The position numbers and the translations under genes are program-made. From Thorsellia anophelis DSM 18579 (GTDB lineage: Bacteria; Pseudomonadota; Gammaproteobacteria; Enterobacterales; Thorselliaceae), in contig NZ_FOHV01000022.1 in NCBI RefSeq assembly GCF_900111395.1, positions 1 through 46,740 of the forward strand: a stretch of 46,740 bases of DNA. Direction: 5' to 3'. How positions within the stretch are numbered: the stretch's first letter is position 1; each line of letters starts with the position of its first letter. Positions 11,999-21,648 of the stretch are shown here, one piece after another. Below the pieces are notes generated by a model, which was not told where the DNA came from, ran no database searches, and saw nothing but the letters and a program-made list of their open reading frames with translations.

Positions 11999-12412
11999 AT
12001 GACTAAAACAATTTTAGCATTTGATTTTGGTACAACCAGTATTGGTGTAGCAGTCGGACAAACTGTAACAAGCCAAGCTTCAGCTCTTCCAGCTTTAAAA
12101 GCTATAGAAGGTTCACCGAACTGGGACGCTGTTGAAAAACTTATCAAAGAATGGCAACCTGATTTATTTGTTATAGGACTGCCATTTAATATGGATGGCA
12201 GTGAACAGGAAATGACTCAAAAAGCGAGGCGTTTTGGAAACCGCTTAAATGGACGGTTTGGAATTGAAATTGCCTACCAAGATGAACGTTTAAGTAGTGT
12301 AGAGGCAAAAGCTCGATTATTTGATAAAAAAGGATTTAAAGGTCTAAATAAGCAAAAAATTGATTCAGTGTCGGCGGTGATTATTCTTGAAGGGTGGTTT
12401 GAAGACAATTAA
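11999..12412 (+). CDS. ruvX: RuvX/YqgF RNase H-fold nuclease
   Basis: YqgF family protein of 137 aa (E. coli 138), a Holliday-junction-resolvase-like RNase H fold implicated in 16S rRNA 5' pre-processing. Catalytic acids are visible: [15 protein letters not shown] (first Asp), [22 protein letters not shown] (Glu/Asp) and [15 protein letters not shown]. It is downstream of gshB in the same orientation, a conserved gammaproteobacterial linkage. A strong hairpin follows the stop codon. Confidence 0.93.
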   Translation: MTKTILAFDFGTTSIGVAVGQTVTSQASALPALKAIEGSPNWDAVEKLIKEWQPDLFVIGLPFNMDGSEQEMTQKARRFGNRLNGRFGIEIAYQDERLSSVEAKARLFDKKGFKGLNKQKIDSVSAVIILEGWFEDN

Positions 12413-12418
12413 ATTATA

Positions 12419-12454
12419 GCTCATCTCAATTGATTTCGTTCAATTGAGATGAGC
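12419..12454. terminator. long hairpin between convergent ruvX and dsbC
   Basis: A perfect 15-bp stem (GCTCATCTCAATTGA and its complement) with loop TTTCGT. It lacks a long T-run on either side, so efficiency is uncertain, but the place between convergent genes fits a bidirectional terminator. Confidence 0.7.
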
Positions 12455-12466
12455 CTTAAAGTAATA

Positions 12467-13165
12467 TTATAGAGCTTGCTTTTCAAGCATTGCTAACATT
12501 TCTTTTGGTGGCAGATAGCCAGGTACAAGATCTCCACTTGGTACCAATATTGCAGGTGTTCCAGTTACCCCCATTTGATTTCCTAACTTGTAATGATCTC
12601 TAATATCAAAATCACAGGTAGCAGGAGCAGGTATTTCTCCTTTATCCGCTTTATCAAAAGCGGTATTTTTGTCCGCCATACACCAAACAGACTGCATATT
12701 AGCTGCATTTTCTGATAATGGACCTTGTCTAGGAAATGCTAAATAACTAATTGTAATCCCTAAATCGTTATATTCATTCATTTGTTGATGCATTTTTTGG
12801 CAATAAGGACAGGTAATATCAGTAAAAACAGTGATTGCAAATTTTTCGTTTTTAGCACGATAAGTAATCATTTGGTCACTGAGTTTTGCGACTTCGCCTA
12901 CTAACCGTTTTGCAATATAGTTAACCGGTTGTCCGCTAGTTAAATCATAAAGATCACCATGGAAAAGGTAGTTTCCATCTTCGCTTGCAATCATCACGCC
13001 TTGCTCAGTGGTAACTGTCTTCAGTCCTTTTATAGGTGAATCTTCAATTTTATTGATGGTCATTCCAAGCCCACCTAATTTTTTTTCAATCGCTTCATTA
13101 GCAACCGCAGTGTGAGAGAGACAAAGTAAGCTTACTGCGATACAAAGTGGGCGTATAAAAGACAT
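12467..13165 (-). CDS. dsbC: thiol:disulfide interchange protein DsbC (periplasmic isomerase)
   Basis: Periplasmic disulfide isomerase, 232 aa (E. coli 236). A signal peptide of about 22 residues ends in TAVA-NE. The N-terminal dimerisation domain precedes a thioredoxin domain with active site C119-P-Y-C122; E. coli DsbC has CGYC, so the dipeptide differs. The cis-proline loop GVTGTPAILVP and a second Cys pair (C162, C184) corresponding to the structural disulfide of E. coli DsbC are present. GGAGAA precedes the ATG. The N-terminal domain separates it from DsbA, and the length supports DsbC over DsbG. Confidence 0.92.
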   Translation of the reverse strand: MSFIRPLCIAVSLLCLSHTAVANEAIEKKLGGLGMTINKIEDSPIKGLKTVTTEQGVMIASEDGNYLFHGDLYDLTSGQPVNYIAKRLVGEVAKLSDQMITYRAKNEKFAITVFTDITCPYCQKMHQQMNEYNDLGITISYLAFPRQGPLSENAANMQSVWCMADKNTAFDKADKGEIPAPATCDFDIRDHYKLGNQMGVTGTPAILVPSGDLVPGYLPPKEMLAMLEKQAL

Positions 13166-13400
13166 AAATTCTCCGACAATAAAAATAAGGGTAATTGATT
13201 ATTTTACTACTTTAGTTATTTACTAATACAGATAACTTTTAGACTAATCATCTTGCATTGTACATAAATTATCAAGTAAAAGCGCTTAAAATTGTTTAAT
13301 TATATTTTCTATTTAGCTAGTTTTTTGTAAAAATATCTAATATTTCTAACGCTTGTCACTAGACAGTTTAACAAGAGTTTGCTACCGTACGCTATGTTTT

Positions 13401-13427
13401 CTTTAAATTGGTCATACCAATTTAAAG
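13401..13427. promoter_or_regulatory. PdhR operator upstream of pdhR-aceEF-lpdA
   Basis: A perfect palindrome with 12-bp arms (CTTTAAATTGGT and its complement) around a CAT spacer. Its core ATTGGT-N3-ACCAAT is exactly the E. coli PdhR box. It lies 95 bp before the pdhR start codon in the 357-bp gap after dsbC, where no other gene is seen. This fits pyruvate-relieved autorepression of the operon. Confidence 0.88.
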
Positions 13428-13522
13428 ATTTTTGAATTGTTTATATCAGTTAATGATACTTGCTGATAACAAAATTATAACAAAATCCAACATATATTTG
13501 AGATTAAGGTGTAAAAAAATCG

Positions 13523-14302
13523 ATGAGCTATCATAAAATACGGCAACCTAAAGTTTCCGATGCAGTTGAGCAGCAAATTGAGAAACTCATCTTAGAGGGA
13601 ACACTCAGGCCAGGTGAAAAATTATTACCAGAGCGAGAACTTGCTACGTTATTTGATGTTTCTAGACCTTCGTTAAGGGAAGCTATTTTAAGGTTAGAGG
13701 GTAAAGGCTTACTTTATCGTAAGCAGGGTGGTGGTACTTTTGTGCAGAATAATTTATGGCAAAGTATGAGTGATCCGCTCTCTGAGCTCTTAGATACTCA
13801 TCCAGAGTCTCAGTTTGATTTATTAGAAACTCGCCATGCTTTAGAGGGAATCTCTGCCTATTATGCAGCTTTAAGAGGAACAGATGAAGATCTTTCTTTA
13901 CTTAAAATAAAACATAATGCCATTGAGCTAGCTCAAAACAGTGGTGATCTAGACGCTGAAGCTGCTGCTGTTTTACAATATCATATTAGTGTAACTGAAG
14001 CTGCGCATAATTTGGTATTGTTGCATTTACTACATGCATTACAGCCAATATTAGAGTCTAATATAAAGAAAAATTTTAAATTGCTTTATACTAGACAAGA
14101 GATTTTACCTAAATTAAACGAACACCGTTCGAATGTTTTAAATTCAATTTTAGCAAGAGATCCTGAGGGGGCAAGAGATGCTTCTCATAGGCATCTTGCT
14201 TTTATCGAAGAAACTCTTTTAGAAGTTAATCGTGAGCAAAGCCGGCGTGAGCGTTCATTGCGCCGTTTGCAACGAGAAGATAGTGCATCAGTAAAATATT
14301 AA
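13523..14302 (+). CDS. pdhR: pyruvate dehydrogenase complex repressor
   Basis: GntR/FadR-family repressor of 259 aa (E. coli PdhR 254) whose DNA binding is relieved by pyruvate. The N-terminal winged helix reads [19 protein letters not shown] then [31 protein letters not shown] in two adjacent blocks. The C-terminal FCD domain starts at about residue 95 ([18 protein letters not shown]) with metal-type histidines ([17 protein letters not shown]). An AAGGTG element precedes the ATG. It is first in the pdhR-aceE-aceF-lpdA order, and the operator at 13401 is upstream. Confidence 0.96.
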   Translation: MSYHKIRQPKVSDAVEQQIEKLILEGTLRPGEKLLPERELATLFDVSRPSLREAILRLEGKGLLYRKQGGGTFVQNNLWQSMSDPLSELLDTHPESQFDLLETRHALEGISAYYAALRGTDEDLSLLKIKHNAIELAQNSGDLDAEAAAVLQYHISVTEAAHNLVLLHLLHALQPILESNIKKNFKLLYTRQEILPKLNEHRSNVLNSILARDPEGARDASHRHLAFIEETLLEVNREQSRRERSLRRLQREDSASVKY

Positions 14303-14372
14303 TGTTTGATTTATCATCATGCCTGTTTCGCTGAAGCGAGTGATCATTTTTTTACCAATGAGGACGTAAACC

Positions 14373-17033
14373 ATGTCAACACATCTTACCAATGATGTAG
14401 ACCCAATCGAAACACAAGATTGGCTCCAAGCGATTGAATCAGTCATTCGCGAAGAAGGCGTTGAACGCGCCCAATATTTGCTTGAAACATTAATAGATAA
14501 AGCAAAAAATGGCGGAGTTAACATTGCAGCCGGAACAAACACATTAGATTATATTAACTCTATACGTGTTGAAGATGAGCCTGCGTATCCAGGTAATAGC
14601 GATTTGGAAAGACGTATTCGCTCGGTTATCCGCTGGAATGCCATTATGATGGTATTACGCGCATCAAAAAAAGATTTAGAGTTAGGGGGGCACTTATCCT
14701 CATACCAATCAGCTGCTACTATGTATGAAGTTGGTTTTAATCATTTTTTCCGTGGGCGGACAGATAAAGATGGCGGAGATTTAGTTTATTTCCAAGGCCA
14801 TATCTCACCAGGTATTTACTCTCGTGCATTTGTTGAAGGGCGTTTAACCGAAGAGCAATTAAGTAATTTTCGTCAAGAATTAAATGGTAATGGCCTTTCA
14901 TCGTACCCACACCCACATTTAATGCCTGAATTTTGGCAATTTCCAACCGTATCAATGGGGCTAGGGCCTTTAAATGCGCTTTACCAAGCTAAATTCTTAA
15001 AATATCTAGAGCATAGAGAGCTAAAAGATACTTCAAATCAACGTGTTTATGCATTTTTAGGTGATGGTGAGATGGACGAACCAGAATCAAAAGGCGTCAT
15101 CACTGTTGCTATGCGAGATAAATTAGATAATTTATGTTTTATCATTAACTGTAATTTACAACGCCTAGATGGGCCTGTAACTGGGAATGGTAAAATTGTT
15201 AATGAGCTAGAGGGTATTTTTGCAGGTGCAGGCTGGAATGTAGTCAAAGTCTTGTGGGGTGAGCGTTGGGATGCACTATTTGCAAAAGATACTTCTGGTA
15301 AGTTAATTCAATTAATGAATGAAACCTTAGACGGTGATTTTCAAAGATTTAAATCTAAAGATGGTGCTTATGTTCGCGAACACTTTTTTGGTCGTTACCC
15401 TGAGACTGCTGCGTTGGTCGCTGATTTATCTGATGATGATATCTGGTCTCTTAACCGTGGTGGTCATGATGTTAAGAAAGTATATGCTGCCTTCAAAAAT
15501 GCCGCGGAAACAAAAGGTAAACCAACTGTAATCTTAGCTCAGACAATCAAAGGTTACGGCATGGGGAATGCAGCTGAAGGTAAAAATATTGCTCATCAAG
15601 TCAAGAAAATGGATATGGATGATATTAGACATTTTCGTGATCGTTTTAATGTGCCTGTATCTGATGCCGATATTGAGTCATTGCCTTTTGTTACCTTTGA
15701 AAAAGGTTCAGAAGAATATGAGTATTTGCATTCACGTCGTCAAGCACTTGGTGGCTATCTACCAACTAGATTGAAAAATACAACTCATAAATTAGATATT
15801 CCTGCATTAAGTGAATTTAGTCCATTGTTTGAAGAGCAAAAGAAAGAGATTTCTACAACAATTGCATTTGTACGTGTATTAAATATTCTTCTTAAAACTG
15901 GTATCAAAGAGCATTTAGTACCAATCTTAGCTGATGAAGCAAGAACATTTGGTATGGAAGGTTTATTTCGCCAAATTGGAATCTATAGTGCAAGGGGACA
16001 GCAATATACGCCTCAAGATAAAGAGTTAGTGGCCTATTATAAAGAAGATGAGAAAGGTCAAATTCTACAAGAAGGAATTAACGAAGCAGGCGCGATGGCT
16101 TCTTGGATTGCTGCAGCTACCTCATATAGTACAAATGATTTACCGATGATCCCATTTTATATCTATTATTCTATGTTTGGATTCCAACGAATTGGCGACT
16201 TATGCTGGTTAGCAGGCGATCAACATGCAAGAGGTTTCTTAATTGGAGGAACGTCAGGCCGCACAACCCTAAATGGGGAAGGTCTACAGCATGAAGATGG
16301 GCATAGCCACATTCAAGCTTTAACGGTTCCTAATTGTATTTCTTACGATCCCGCTTTTGCTTATGAAGTCGCTGTTATTATGCATGATGGTTTAGTGCGT
16401 ATGTATGGTGAGAAACAAGAAAATGTTTATTACTATATCACCACACTAAATGAAAACTATGCAATGCCAGCTATGCCAGAGGGTGTTGAAGAAGGAATTC
16501 GCAAAGGGATCTATAAACTTGAAAGTATTGCTGGATCGAAAGCAAAAGTTCAGTTGCTCGGTTCTGGATCTATTTTGCGTCATGTTCGTATTGCAGCTCA
16601 GCTTCTAGCAGATGATTTCGGTATTGGTTCAGATGTGTTCAGTGTGACGTCATTCACTGAACTTGCACGTGATGGTCAAGATTGTGAACGTTGGAATTTA
16701 TTACATCCAACAGAAACACCTCGTACTCCTTATATTTCAACTGTTTTGAGTGAAGATGTGACTGTTGCATCAACTGATTATATGAAACTATTTGCTGAAC
16801 AAGTTCGTCGTTTTATACCATCAACACAATATGCAGTTCTAGGAACTGATGGATTTGGTCGTTCAGATAGCCGTGATAATTTAAGAAATCACTTTGAAGT
16901 AGATGAACACTATGTTGTGATTGCTGCTTTAGGCCAATTAGCAGATAAAGGGGTTATTGGCAAAGATGTCGTTGCTGCCGCAATTAAAAAATATGGTATT
17001 AACAGCGAGAAAGTCAATCCGCGTTTGGCTTAA
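14373..17033 (+). CDS. aceE: pyruvate dehydrogenase E1 component (homodimeric)
   Basis: Thiamine-diphosphate-dependent E1 subunit that decarboxylates pyruvate and acetylates the E2 lipoyl groups; 886 aa (E. coli 887). Visible are the N-terminal E2-binding segment (DPIETQDWLQAIESVI), YQSAATMYEVGFNHFF, the ThDP/Mg motif GDGEMDEPES with NCNLQRLDGPV, the mobile-loop region GGHDVKKVYAAF, and the second-half DEARTFGMEGLFRQIGIY. GAGGA lies 9 bases before the ATG. aceF starts 18 bp after the stop, so they are co-transcribed. The 70-bp pdhR-aceE gap has only a weak 4-bp hairpin. Confidence 0.98.
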   Translation: MSTHLTNDVDPIETQDWLQAIESVIREEGVERAQYLLETLIDKAKNGGVNIAAGTNTLDYINSIRVEDEPAYPGNSDLERRIRSVIRWNAIMMVLRASKKDLELGGHLSSYQSAATMYEVGFNHFFRGRTDKDGGDLVYFQGHISPGIYSRAFVEGRLTEEQLSNFRQELNGNGLSSYPHPHLMPEFWQFPTVSMGLGPLNALYQAKFLKYLEHRELKDTSNQRVYAFLGDGEMDEPESKGVITVAMRDKLDNLCFIINCNLQRLDGPVTGNGKIVNELEGIFAGAGWNVVKVLWGERWDALFAKDTSGKLIQLMNETLDGDFQRFKSKDGAYVREHFFGRYPETAALVADLSDDDIWSLNRGGHDVKKVYAAFKNAAETKGKPTVILAQTIKGYGMGNAAEGKNIAHQVKKMDMDDIRHFRDRFNVPVSDADIESLPFVTFEKGSEEYEYLHSRRQALGGYLPTRLKNTTHKLDIPALSEFSPLFEEQKKEISTTIAFVRVLNILLKTGIKEHLVPILADEARTFGMEGLFRQIGIYSARGQQYTPQDKELVAYYKEDEKGQILQEGINEAGAMASWIAAATSYSTNDLPMIPFYIYYSMFGFQRIGDLCWLAGDQHARGFLIGGTSGRTTLNGEGLQHEDGHSHIQALTVPNCISYDPAFAYEVAVIMHDGLVRMYGEKQENVYYYITTLNENYAMPAMPEGVEEGIRKGIYKLESIAGSKAKVQLLGSGSILRHVRIAAQLLADDFGIGSDVFSVTSFTELARDGQDCERWNLLHPTETPRTPYISTVLSEDVTVASTDYMKLFAEQVRRFIPSTQYAVLGTDGFGRSDSRDNLRNHFEVDEHYVVIAALGQLADKGVIGKDVVAAAIKKYGINSEKVNPRLA

Positions 17034-17051
17034 GTGATGAGAGGATAAAAC

Positions 17052-17860
17052 ATGACTATTGAAATTTTTGTACCCGATATTGGGGATGATGAAGTTGATG
17101 TGACCGAGGTGTTAGTTAAAGTCGGTGACACTATCACACTTGAACAATCACTTATGGTTGTAGAAGGTGATAAAGCTTCTATGGAAGTACCTTCACCGCA
17201 AGCTGGTAAAGTAGCTCAAATTCTTGTCAATGTTGGAGATAAAGTCAAAACTGGATCTTTGGTTATGATTTTTGAACAAGCAGGAGTGGCTGCTTCTGAT
17301 GAGAAACCAGCAACATCGTTAGCGGCGACTACTCAAACGAATTCTGCTGTGATTGAAACAATATTTGTACCAGATATTGGTGATGATGAGGTAGATGTCA
17401 CGGAAATTCTTGTAAAAGTAGGCGATACTATTACACAAGAGCAATCTTTAATTGTTGTTGAAGGCGATAAAGCGTCTATGGAAGTGCCGTCACCTAAAGC
17501 AGGTGTTGTGAGTGCTATTACGATTAATGTCGGCGATAAGGTTAAAACTGGTTCGGCAATTATGGCATTCTCAATTACTAGCGCATCAGCTAGTGCACCA
17601 GCAGTGGCAGCAGCGCCGGTGCAAAATACCTCTGTAAGTAGTACAAAAGTCATTTCTGTACCAGATATTGGTTCTGATGAAGTTGATGTGACAGAGGTAT
17701 TAGTTAAAGTTGGTGATAGCATTAAGAAAGAACAATCTCTTATCGTAGTAGAAGGGGATAAAGCTTCCATGGAAGTCCCTGCAGAATGTGATGGAATTGT
17801 TTCTGAGGTGACGATTAAAGTTGGCGATAAAGTAAAAACAGGATCGCCGATTATGATCTT
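17052..17860 (+). repeat. threefold tandem repeat encoding the lipoyl domains
   Basis: Three direct repeats with a period of about 290-300 bp start near 17061, 17364 and 17655. Each begins with a stretch coding VPDIG(D/S)DEVDVTE and contains GDKASMEVP. At the DNA level they differ in many synonymous sites, so they are old or subject to codon drift rather than recently duplicated. Confidence 0.8.
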
Positions 17861-18923
17861 TACTGTTACTTCAAGCGCTAACACTACTGCGCCAGTTCAA
17901 GCATCGCAACCAGCTGCACAAGCGCCAAAAGCACAGGCAACTTCAGCAGTATCACCTGCATCATCAGTAGCGAGTAGTAAAAATGAGTTTGAAGCTAATG
18001 ATGCATATGTTCATGCAACACCATTAGTGCGTCGTTTAGCTCGTGAATTTGGAGTGAATTTAGCTAAAGTTAAGGGAACAGGGCGTAAAAATCGTATTTT
18101 ACGTGAAGATGTTCAAGCTTATGTGCGTGATGCAATTAAGAAAGTTGAATCGGGTGCGACAGCAAATAGTGGTGCTGGTTTAGGCTTAATACCTTGGCCA
18201 AAAGTGGATTTTGCTAAATTTGGTGAAACCGAAGAGGTTGAATTATCAAGAATTCAAAAATTGAGCGGTGCAAACTTAAGCCGAAACTGGGTTATGATTC
18301 CACATGTTACGCAATTTGATGATGTGGATATTACTGATTTGGAAGCATTCCGTAAACAGCAAAATCAAGAAGCAGAAAAGAAAAAAATGGATCTTAAAAT
18401 TACACCATTAGTCTTTTTAATGAAGGCAGCAGCTAAAGCATTAGAGGCATTCCCTCGCTTTAATAGCTCGCTATCTGAAGATGCTCAAAAATTGATATTG
18501 AAAAAATACATTAACATCGGCGTGGCAGTTGATACACCAAATGGTTTAGTTGTTCCTGTATTCAAAGATGTCAATAAAAAGGGAATAGTGGAGCTTTCAC
18601 GTGAATTAGCTGTTATTTCTAAAAAAGCTCGTGAAGGTAAACTAACTGCTTCTGATATGCAAGGTGGGTGTTTTACCATTTCTAGTTTAGGTGGGTTAGG
18701 AGGCACTTCTTTTACCCCAATCGTGAATGCACCTGAAGTGGCTATTTTAGGCGTCTCAAAATCTGCCATGAAGCCTGTTTGGAATGGTAAAGAGTTTACA
18801 CCTCGTTTGATGTTACCACTCTCATTATCTTATGATCATAGGGTAATTGATGGTGCAGATGGTGCAAGATTCATCACTTATCTAGGCTCTGTGATTGCAG
18901 ATTTACGTCGTTTAATTATGTAA
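17052..18923 (+). CDS. aceF: dihydrolipoyllysine-residue acetyltransferase (PDH E2)
   Basis: Core acetyltransferase of the pyruvate dehydrogenase complex, 623 aa (E. coli 630). Three tandem lipoyl domains each carry [10 protein letters not shown], with lipoyl lysines at about K41, K140 and K237. They are joined by flexible Ala/Pro/Ser-rich linkers (about 85-105, 180-195, 275-310). A peripheral subunit-binding domain lies at about 320-360 ([28 protein letters not shown]). The catalytic domain ends with [15 protein letters not shown], in which H596 and D600 form the active site. Three lipoyl domains is the E. coli pattern; many relatives have one or two. GAGGAT precedes the ATG. Confidence 0.98.
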   Translation: MTIEIFVPDIGDDEVDVTEVLVKVGDTITLEQSLMVVEGDKASMEVPSPQAGKVAQILVNVGDKVKTGSLVMIFEQAGVAASDEKPATSLAATTQTNSAVIETIFVPDIGDDEVDVTEILVKVGDTITQEQSLIVVEGDKASMEVPSPKAGVVSAITINVGDKVKTGSAIMAFSITSASASAPAVAAAPVQNTSVSSTKVISVPDIGSDEVDVTEVLVKVGDSIKKEQSLIVVEGDKASMEVPAECDGIVSEVTIKVGDKVKTGSPIMIFTVTSSANTTAPVQASQPAAQAPKAQATSAVSPASSVASSKNEFEANDAYVHATPLVRRLAREFGVNLAKVKGTGRKNRILREDVQAYVRDAIKKVESGATANSGAGLGLIPWPKVDFAKFGETEEVELSRIQKLSGANLSRNWVMIPHVTQFDDVDITDLEAFRKQQNQEAEKKKMDLKITPLVFLMKAAAKALEAFPRFNSSLSEDAQKLILKKYINIGVAVDTPNGLVVPVFKDVNKKGIVELSRELAVISKKAREGKLTASDMQGGCFTISSLGGLGGTSFTPIVNAPEVAILGVSKSAMKPVWNGKEFTPRLMLPLSLSYDHRVIDGADGARFITYLGSVIADLRRLIM

Positions 18924-18992
18924 AAGTAGGCAATATTTAATTGTAAACTTAGGGAAATCATTCTAAGTATCGCGTTAGAGGAGAAAGCTTTG

Positions 18993-19055
18993 ATGCCATA
19001 CTTAGGGATGAACGATATTCGTGGTAGTACAAACCAAAAAAATAATGAGATTTGA
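18993..19055 (+). CDS. possible 20-codon leader peptide before lpdA
   Basis: A short ORF begins at an ATG with a strong AGAGGAG element 9 bases upstream (18977-18983) and encodes MPYLGMNDIRGSTNQKNNEI. Its stop lies 7 bases before the lpdA start codon, so translation would terminate directly on the lpdA ribosome-binding region. It occupies the 139-bp aceF-lpdA gap. Coupling or a control function is inference; the peptide resembles nothing I know. Confidence 0.4.
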   Translation: MPYLGMNDIRGSTNQKNNEI

Positions 19056-19062
19056 GGTTATC

Positions 19063-20490
19063 ATGAGCACAGAAATTAAAACACAAGTGGTTGTTATCGG
19101 CGCCGGCCCAGCTGGATACTCTGCAGCATTCCGTAGTGCAGATTTAGGAATGAAAACGGTTATTGTTGAACGTTTTGCTACTCTTGGTGGTGTATGTTTG
19201 AATGTAGGTTGTATTCCCTCTAAAGCTTTATTGCATGTTGCAAAAGTGATTAATGAGGCGGCATCTTTATCTGATCACGGTATTGTTTTTGGAAAGCCAA
19301 AGACTGATATTGATAAAGTCCGTTTGTGGAAAGAAAAAGTCATCACTCAACTAACAGGTGGTCTTGCTGGTATGGCTAAAGGACGTAAAGTTGATACGGT
19401 TCAAGGAACTGCTAACTTTACAGGCTCTCATTCGTTAGAAGTGACATCAGATGATGGCAGTAAAACAACGATTACATTTGAACATGCGATAATTGCAGTT
19501 GGTTCACATCCAATTAAGCTACCTTTTATCCCACATGAAGATCCTCGTATTTGGGATTCTACTGATGCACTAGAGCTAAAAGTTGTTCCAGAAAAACTGC
19601 TTGTAATGGGCGGTGGTATTATTGGTCTTGAAATGGGAACTGTTTACCATTCATTAGGAACAGAAATTGATGTTGTTGAGATGTTTGATCAAGTTATTCC
19701 AGCTGCAGATAAAGACATCGTCAAAGTGTATACAAAACGTATCAGTAAGCAATTTAATTTGTTGTTAGAAACGAAAGTTACTAAGGTTGAAGCTAAGCCT
19801 GATGCGATCCATGTTACGATGGAAGCGAAAGATGGTAGTTCATTTACTAAAACCTATGATGCTGTGCTTGTTGCAATTGGCCGTGCACCTAATGGCAAGA
19901 AATTATCTGCTGAAAAAGCGGGTATTAATGTTGATGAGCGTGGTTTTATTCATGTTGATAAGCAATTACGTACAAATGTCCCCCATATTTTTGCAATTGG
20001 GGATGTTGTTGGTCAGCCTATGCTTGCTCATAAAGGGGTGCATGAGGGGCATGTTGCAGCGGAAGTGATTTCAGGCCTTAAACATTTCTTTGATCCTAAA
20101 GTCATTCCATCTATTGCTTACACTGAGCCGGAGGTTGCTTGGGTTGGATTGACTGAAAAAGAAGCAAAAGAGAAAGGCATTGCTTATGAAACAGCAAGCT
20201 TCCCTTGGGCTGCTTCTGGGCGTGCTATTGCATCAGATTGCGCTGACGGTGTCACTAAACTTATCTTTGATAAAGCTACTCACCGTATTTTAGGTGGGGC
20301 AGTTGTTGGCACTAATGGTGGTGAATTATTAGGTGAGATCACATTAGCGATTGAAATGGGCTGTGATGCAGAAGATATCGCACTTACTATTCATGCCCAT
20401 CCAACGTTACATGAATCTGTTGGATTAGCTGCTGAAATTTATGAAGGCAGTATTACTGATTTGCCTAATCCAAAAGCTAAGAAAAAATAA
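19063..20490 (+). CDS. lpdA: dihydrolipoamide dehydrogenase (E3)
   Basis: FAD flavoprotein that reoxidises dihydrolipoamide in the pyruvate and 2-oxoglutarate dehydrogenase complexes. The ATG at 19063 (MSTEIKTQVVVIGAGPAGYS) gives 475 aa, essentially the E. coli length; an in-frame GTG at 19021 is rejected. FAD loop GAGPAG, redox disulfide GGVCLNVGCIPSKA (C45, C50), NAD loop GGGIIGLEMG, second FAD motif TNVPHIFAIGDVVG, and the C-terminal HAHPTLHES with the active-site His-Glu dyad are present. It can be read from the operon or from a promoter in the gap after aceF. Confidence 0.97.
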   Translation: MSTEIKTQVVVIGAGPAGYSAAFRSADLGMKTVIVERFATLGGVCLNVGCIPSKALLHVAKVINEAASLSDHGIVFGKPKTDIDKVRLWKEKVITQLTGGLAGMAKGRKVDTVQGTANFTGSHSLEVTSDDGSKTTITFEHAIIAVGSHPIKLPFIPHEDPRIWDSTDALELKVVPEKLLVMGGGIIGLEMGTVYHSLGTEIDVVEMFDQVIPAADKDIVKVYTKRISKQFNLLLETKVTKVEAKPDAIHVTMEAKDGSSFTKTYDAVLVAIGRAPNGKKLSAEKAGINVDERGFIHVDKQLRTNVPHIFAIGDVVGQPMLAHKGVHEGHVAAEVISGLKHFFDPKVIPSIAYTEPEVAWVGLTEKEAKEKGIAYETASFPWAASGRAIASDCADGVTKLIFDKATHRILGGAVVGTNGGELLGEITLAIEMGCDAEDIALTIHAHPTLHESVGLAAEIYEGSITDLPNPKAKKK

Positions 20491-20512
20491 TCAGATAGTA
20501 TTTTGATATGAT

Positions 20513-20545
20513 AAAAAACCGCAAGTATACTTGCGGTTTTTTATT
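20513..20545. terminator. bidirectional terminator after lpdA
   Basis: AAAAACCGCAAGTA / TACTTGCGGTTTTT is a perfect palindrome with A- and T-runs on either side. It ends the pdh operon and can also stop the convergent heptosyltransferase operon. Confidence 0.92.
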
Positions 20546-20655
20546 TTAATGAGATCAATTTCTTTTATGAATACCTTCGCTGTTTTGTTATTGTAGTCAT
20601 CAACAAAATGAGTAAGGCATAAGTCACCCTAAAAACTCTCTAATAATCTTTCTGG

Positions 20656-21648
20656 TTAAAGTTGGATAATTTTTTGGAGTTTTTCAAATACAATTGAGGG
20701 GTGTAAATCTTTTAACACTCCAGTTTCACTTATAATTGAATATTGATTTTCGCCGTATCCACCAATTAATTTAGGATCAGTGGGGCCAAATAATGTGATA
20801 TTAGGACGACTTAAGGCAGCGGTTAAATGACTTAACCCAGTATCAACTGAAATCACTGCTGTAGAATGGGCAATCACATTGGCAACCTCAGCTAAAGATA
20901 ACTTGGGCAGTACGGTTACATGATTAAATTTGGATGCGAGGCGTTTGGCTCGATCCTTTTCTGCACTGGTACCCCAAGGCAATTTAACTTTAAATCCTAA
21001 CGTGTGTACTTGCTCAAGTAAACTAGTCCAATATTCCTCTGGCCAATGTTTTTCATCACGTGTTGTGCTGTGCAAAAAAACCAAATATGGTTGTGTGTTC
21101 ATATTAAGGTTATTAGCAGCATCTTGATGTAAAAAATGATCTGCAATTGAGTAGTCACCTTGAGTAGTAGGGAGAGGATAATTCATGGTTTTTGAAAAAA
21201 GCTCTCTGATGCGATTAACTGCATGCTGCTCCCAACTAACGGGGTGCTTTATATCATAAAATAAACTGGCTAATCCTTCTCTTGCACTTTTAAAGTTATA
21301 TCCATGCTTAGTGCCTTTAGCATGGCGCACAATAAAAAATGCGCTTTTAATTAGTCCTTGTGCATCAATGACTAAATCATAATTATTTGATTGAAGTGTT
21401 TTAATAAATTCTATTTTTTCTTCTTTTGTTTCTTGGCTAAACCAACTTTTTCTCCATCGGCGTAATGCAACAGGTATCACTTGTCTAATTGATGGATGCC
21501 AACTTGGAATTTGAGAAAAATTTTCTTCAACTACCCAATCAACCATTAGATCTGGGTTGTATTGTTTTGCATCAGTTAATGCAGGTAGTGTGTGTAGAAT
21601 ATCTCCCATAGAAGAGGTTTTAACCAATAAAATTTTCACGTCAGACAT
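20656..21648 (-). CDS. waaC: LPS heptosyltransferase I
   Basis: Adds the first L-glycero-D-manno-heptose to Kdo of the LPS inner core; 330 aa (E. coli 319), glycosyltransferase family 9. N-terminal LLVKTSSMGDILHTLPALTDA, FSQIPSWHPSI, VIDAQGLIKSAFF, LHSTTRDEKHWPEEYW and the ADP-heptose-binding SVDTGLSHLTAAL / LFGPTDPKLIGGYG blocks are all present. Its start overlaps the 3' end of waaF by 8 bp, giving translational coupling. It is the last gene of hldD-waaF-waaC; no waaL ligase follows here. Confidence 0.96.
   Translation of the reverse strand: MSDVKILLVKTSSMGDILHTLPALTDAKQYNPDLMVDWVVEENFSQIPSWHPSIRQVIPVALRRWRKSWFSQETKEEKIEFIKTLQSNNYDLVIDAQGLIKSAFFIVRHAKGTKHGYNFKSAREGLASLFYDIKHPVSWEQHAVNRIRELFSKTMNYPLPTTQGDYSIADHFLHQDAANNLNMNTQPYLVFLHSTTRDEKHWPEEYWTSLLEQVHTLGFKVKLPWGTSAEKDRAKRLASKFNHVTVLPKLSLAEVANVIAHSTAVISVDTGLSHLTAALSRPNITLFGPTDPKLIGGYGENQYSIISETGVLKDLHPSIVFEKLQKIIQL

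Noticed and set aside
14318-14352. Possible attenuator hairpin between pdhR and aceE
   Set aside because: The stem TCGC-TGAA-GCGA is only 4 bp and separated from the T-run by several bases; too weak to call.
17333-17884. 183-codon open frame on the minus strand inside aceF
   Set aside because: Antisense shadow of the repeated lipoyl-domain coding sequence; its Ser/Thr-rich repeats mirror the aceF repeats.
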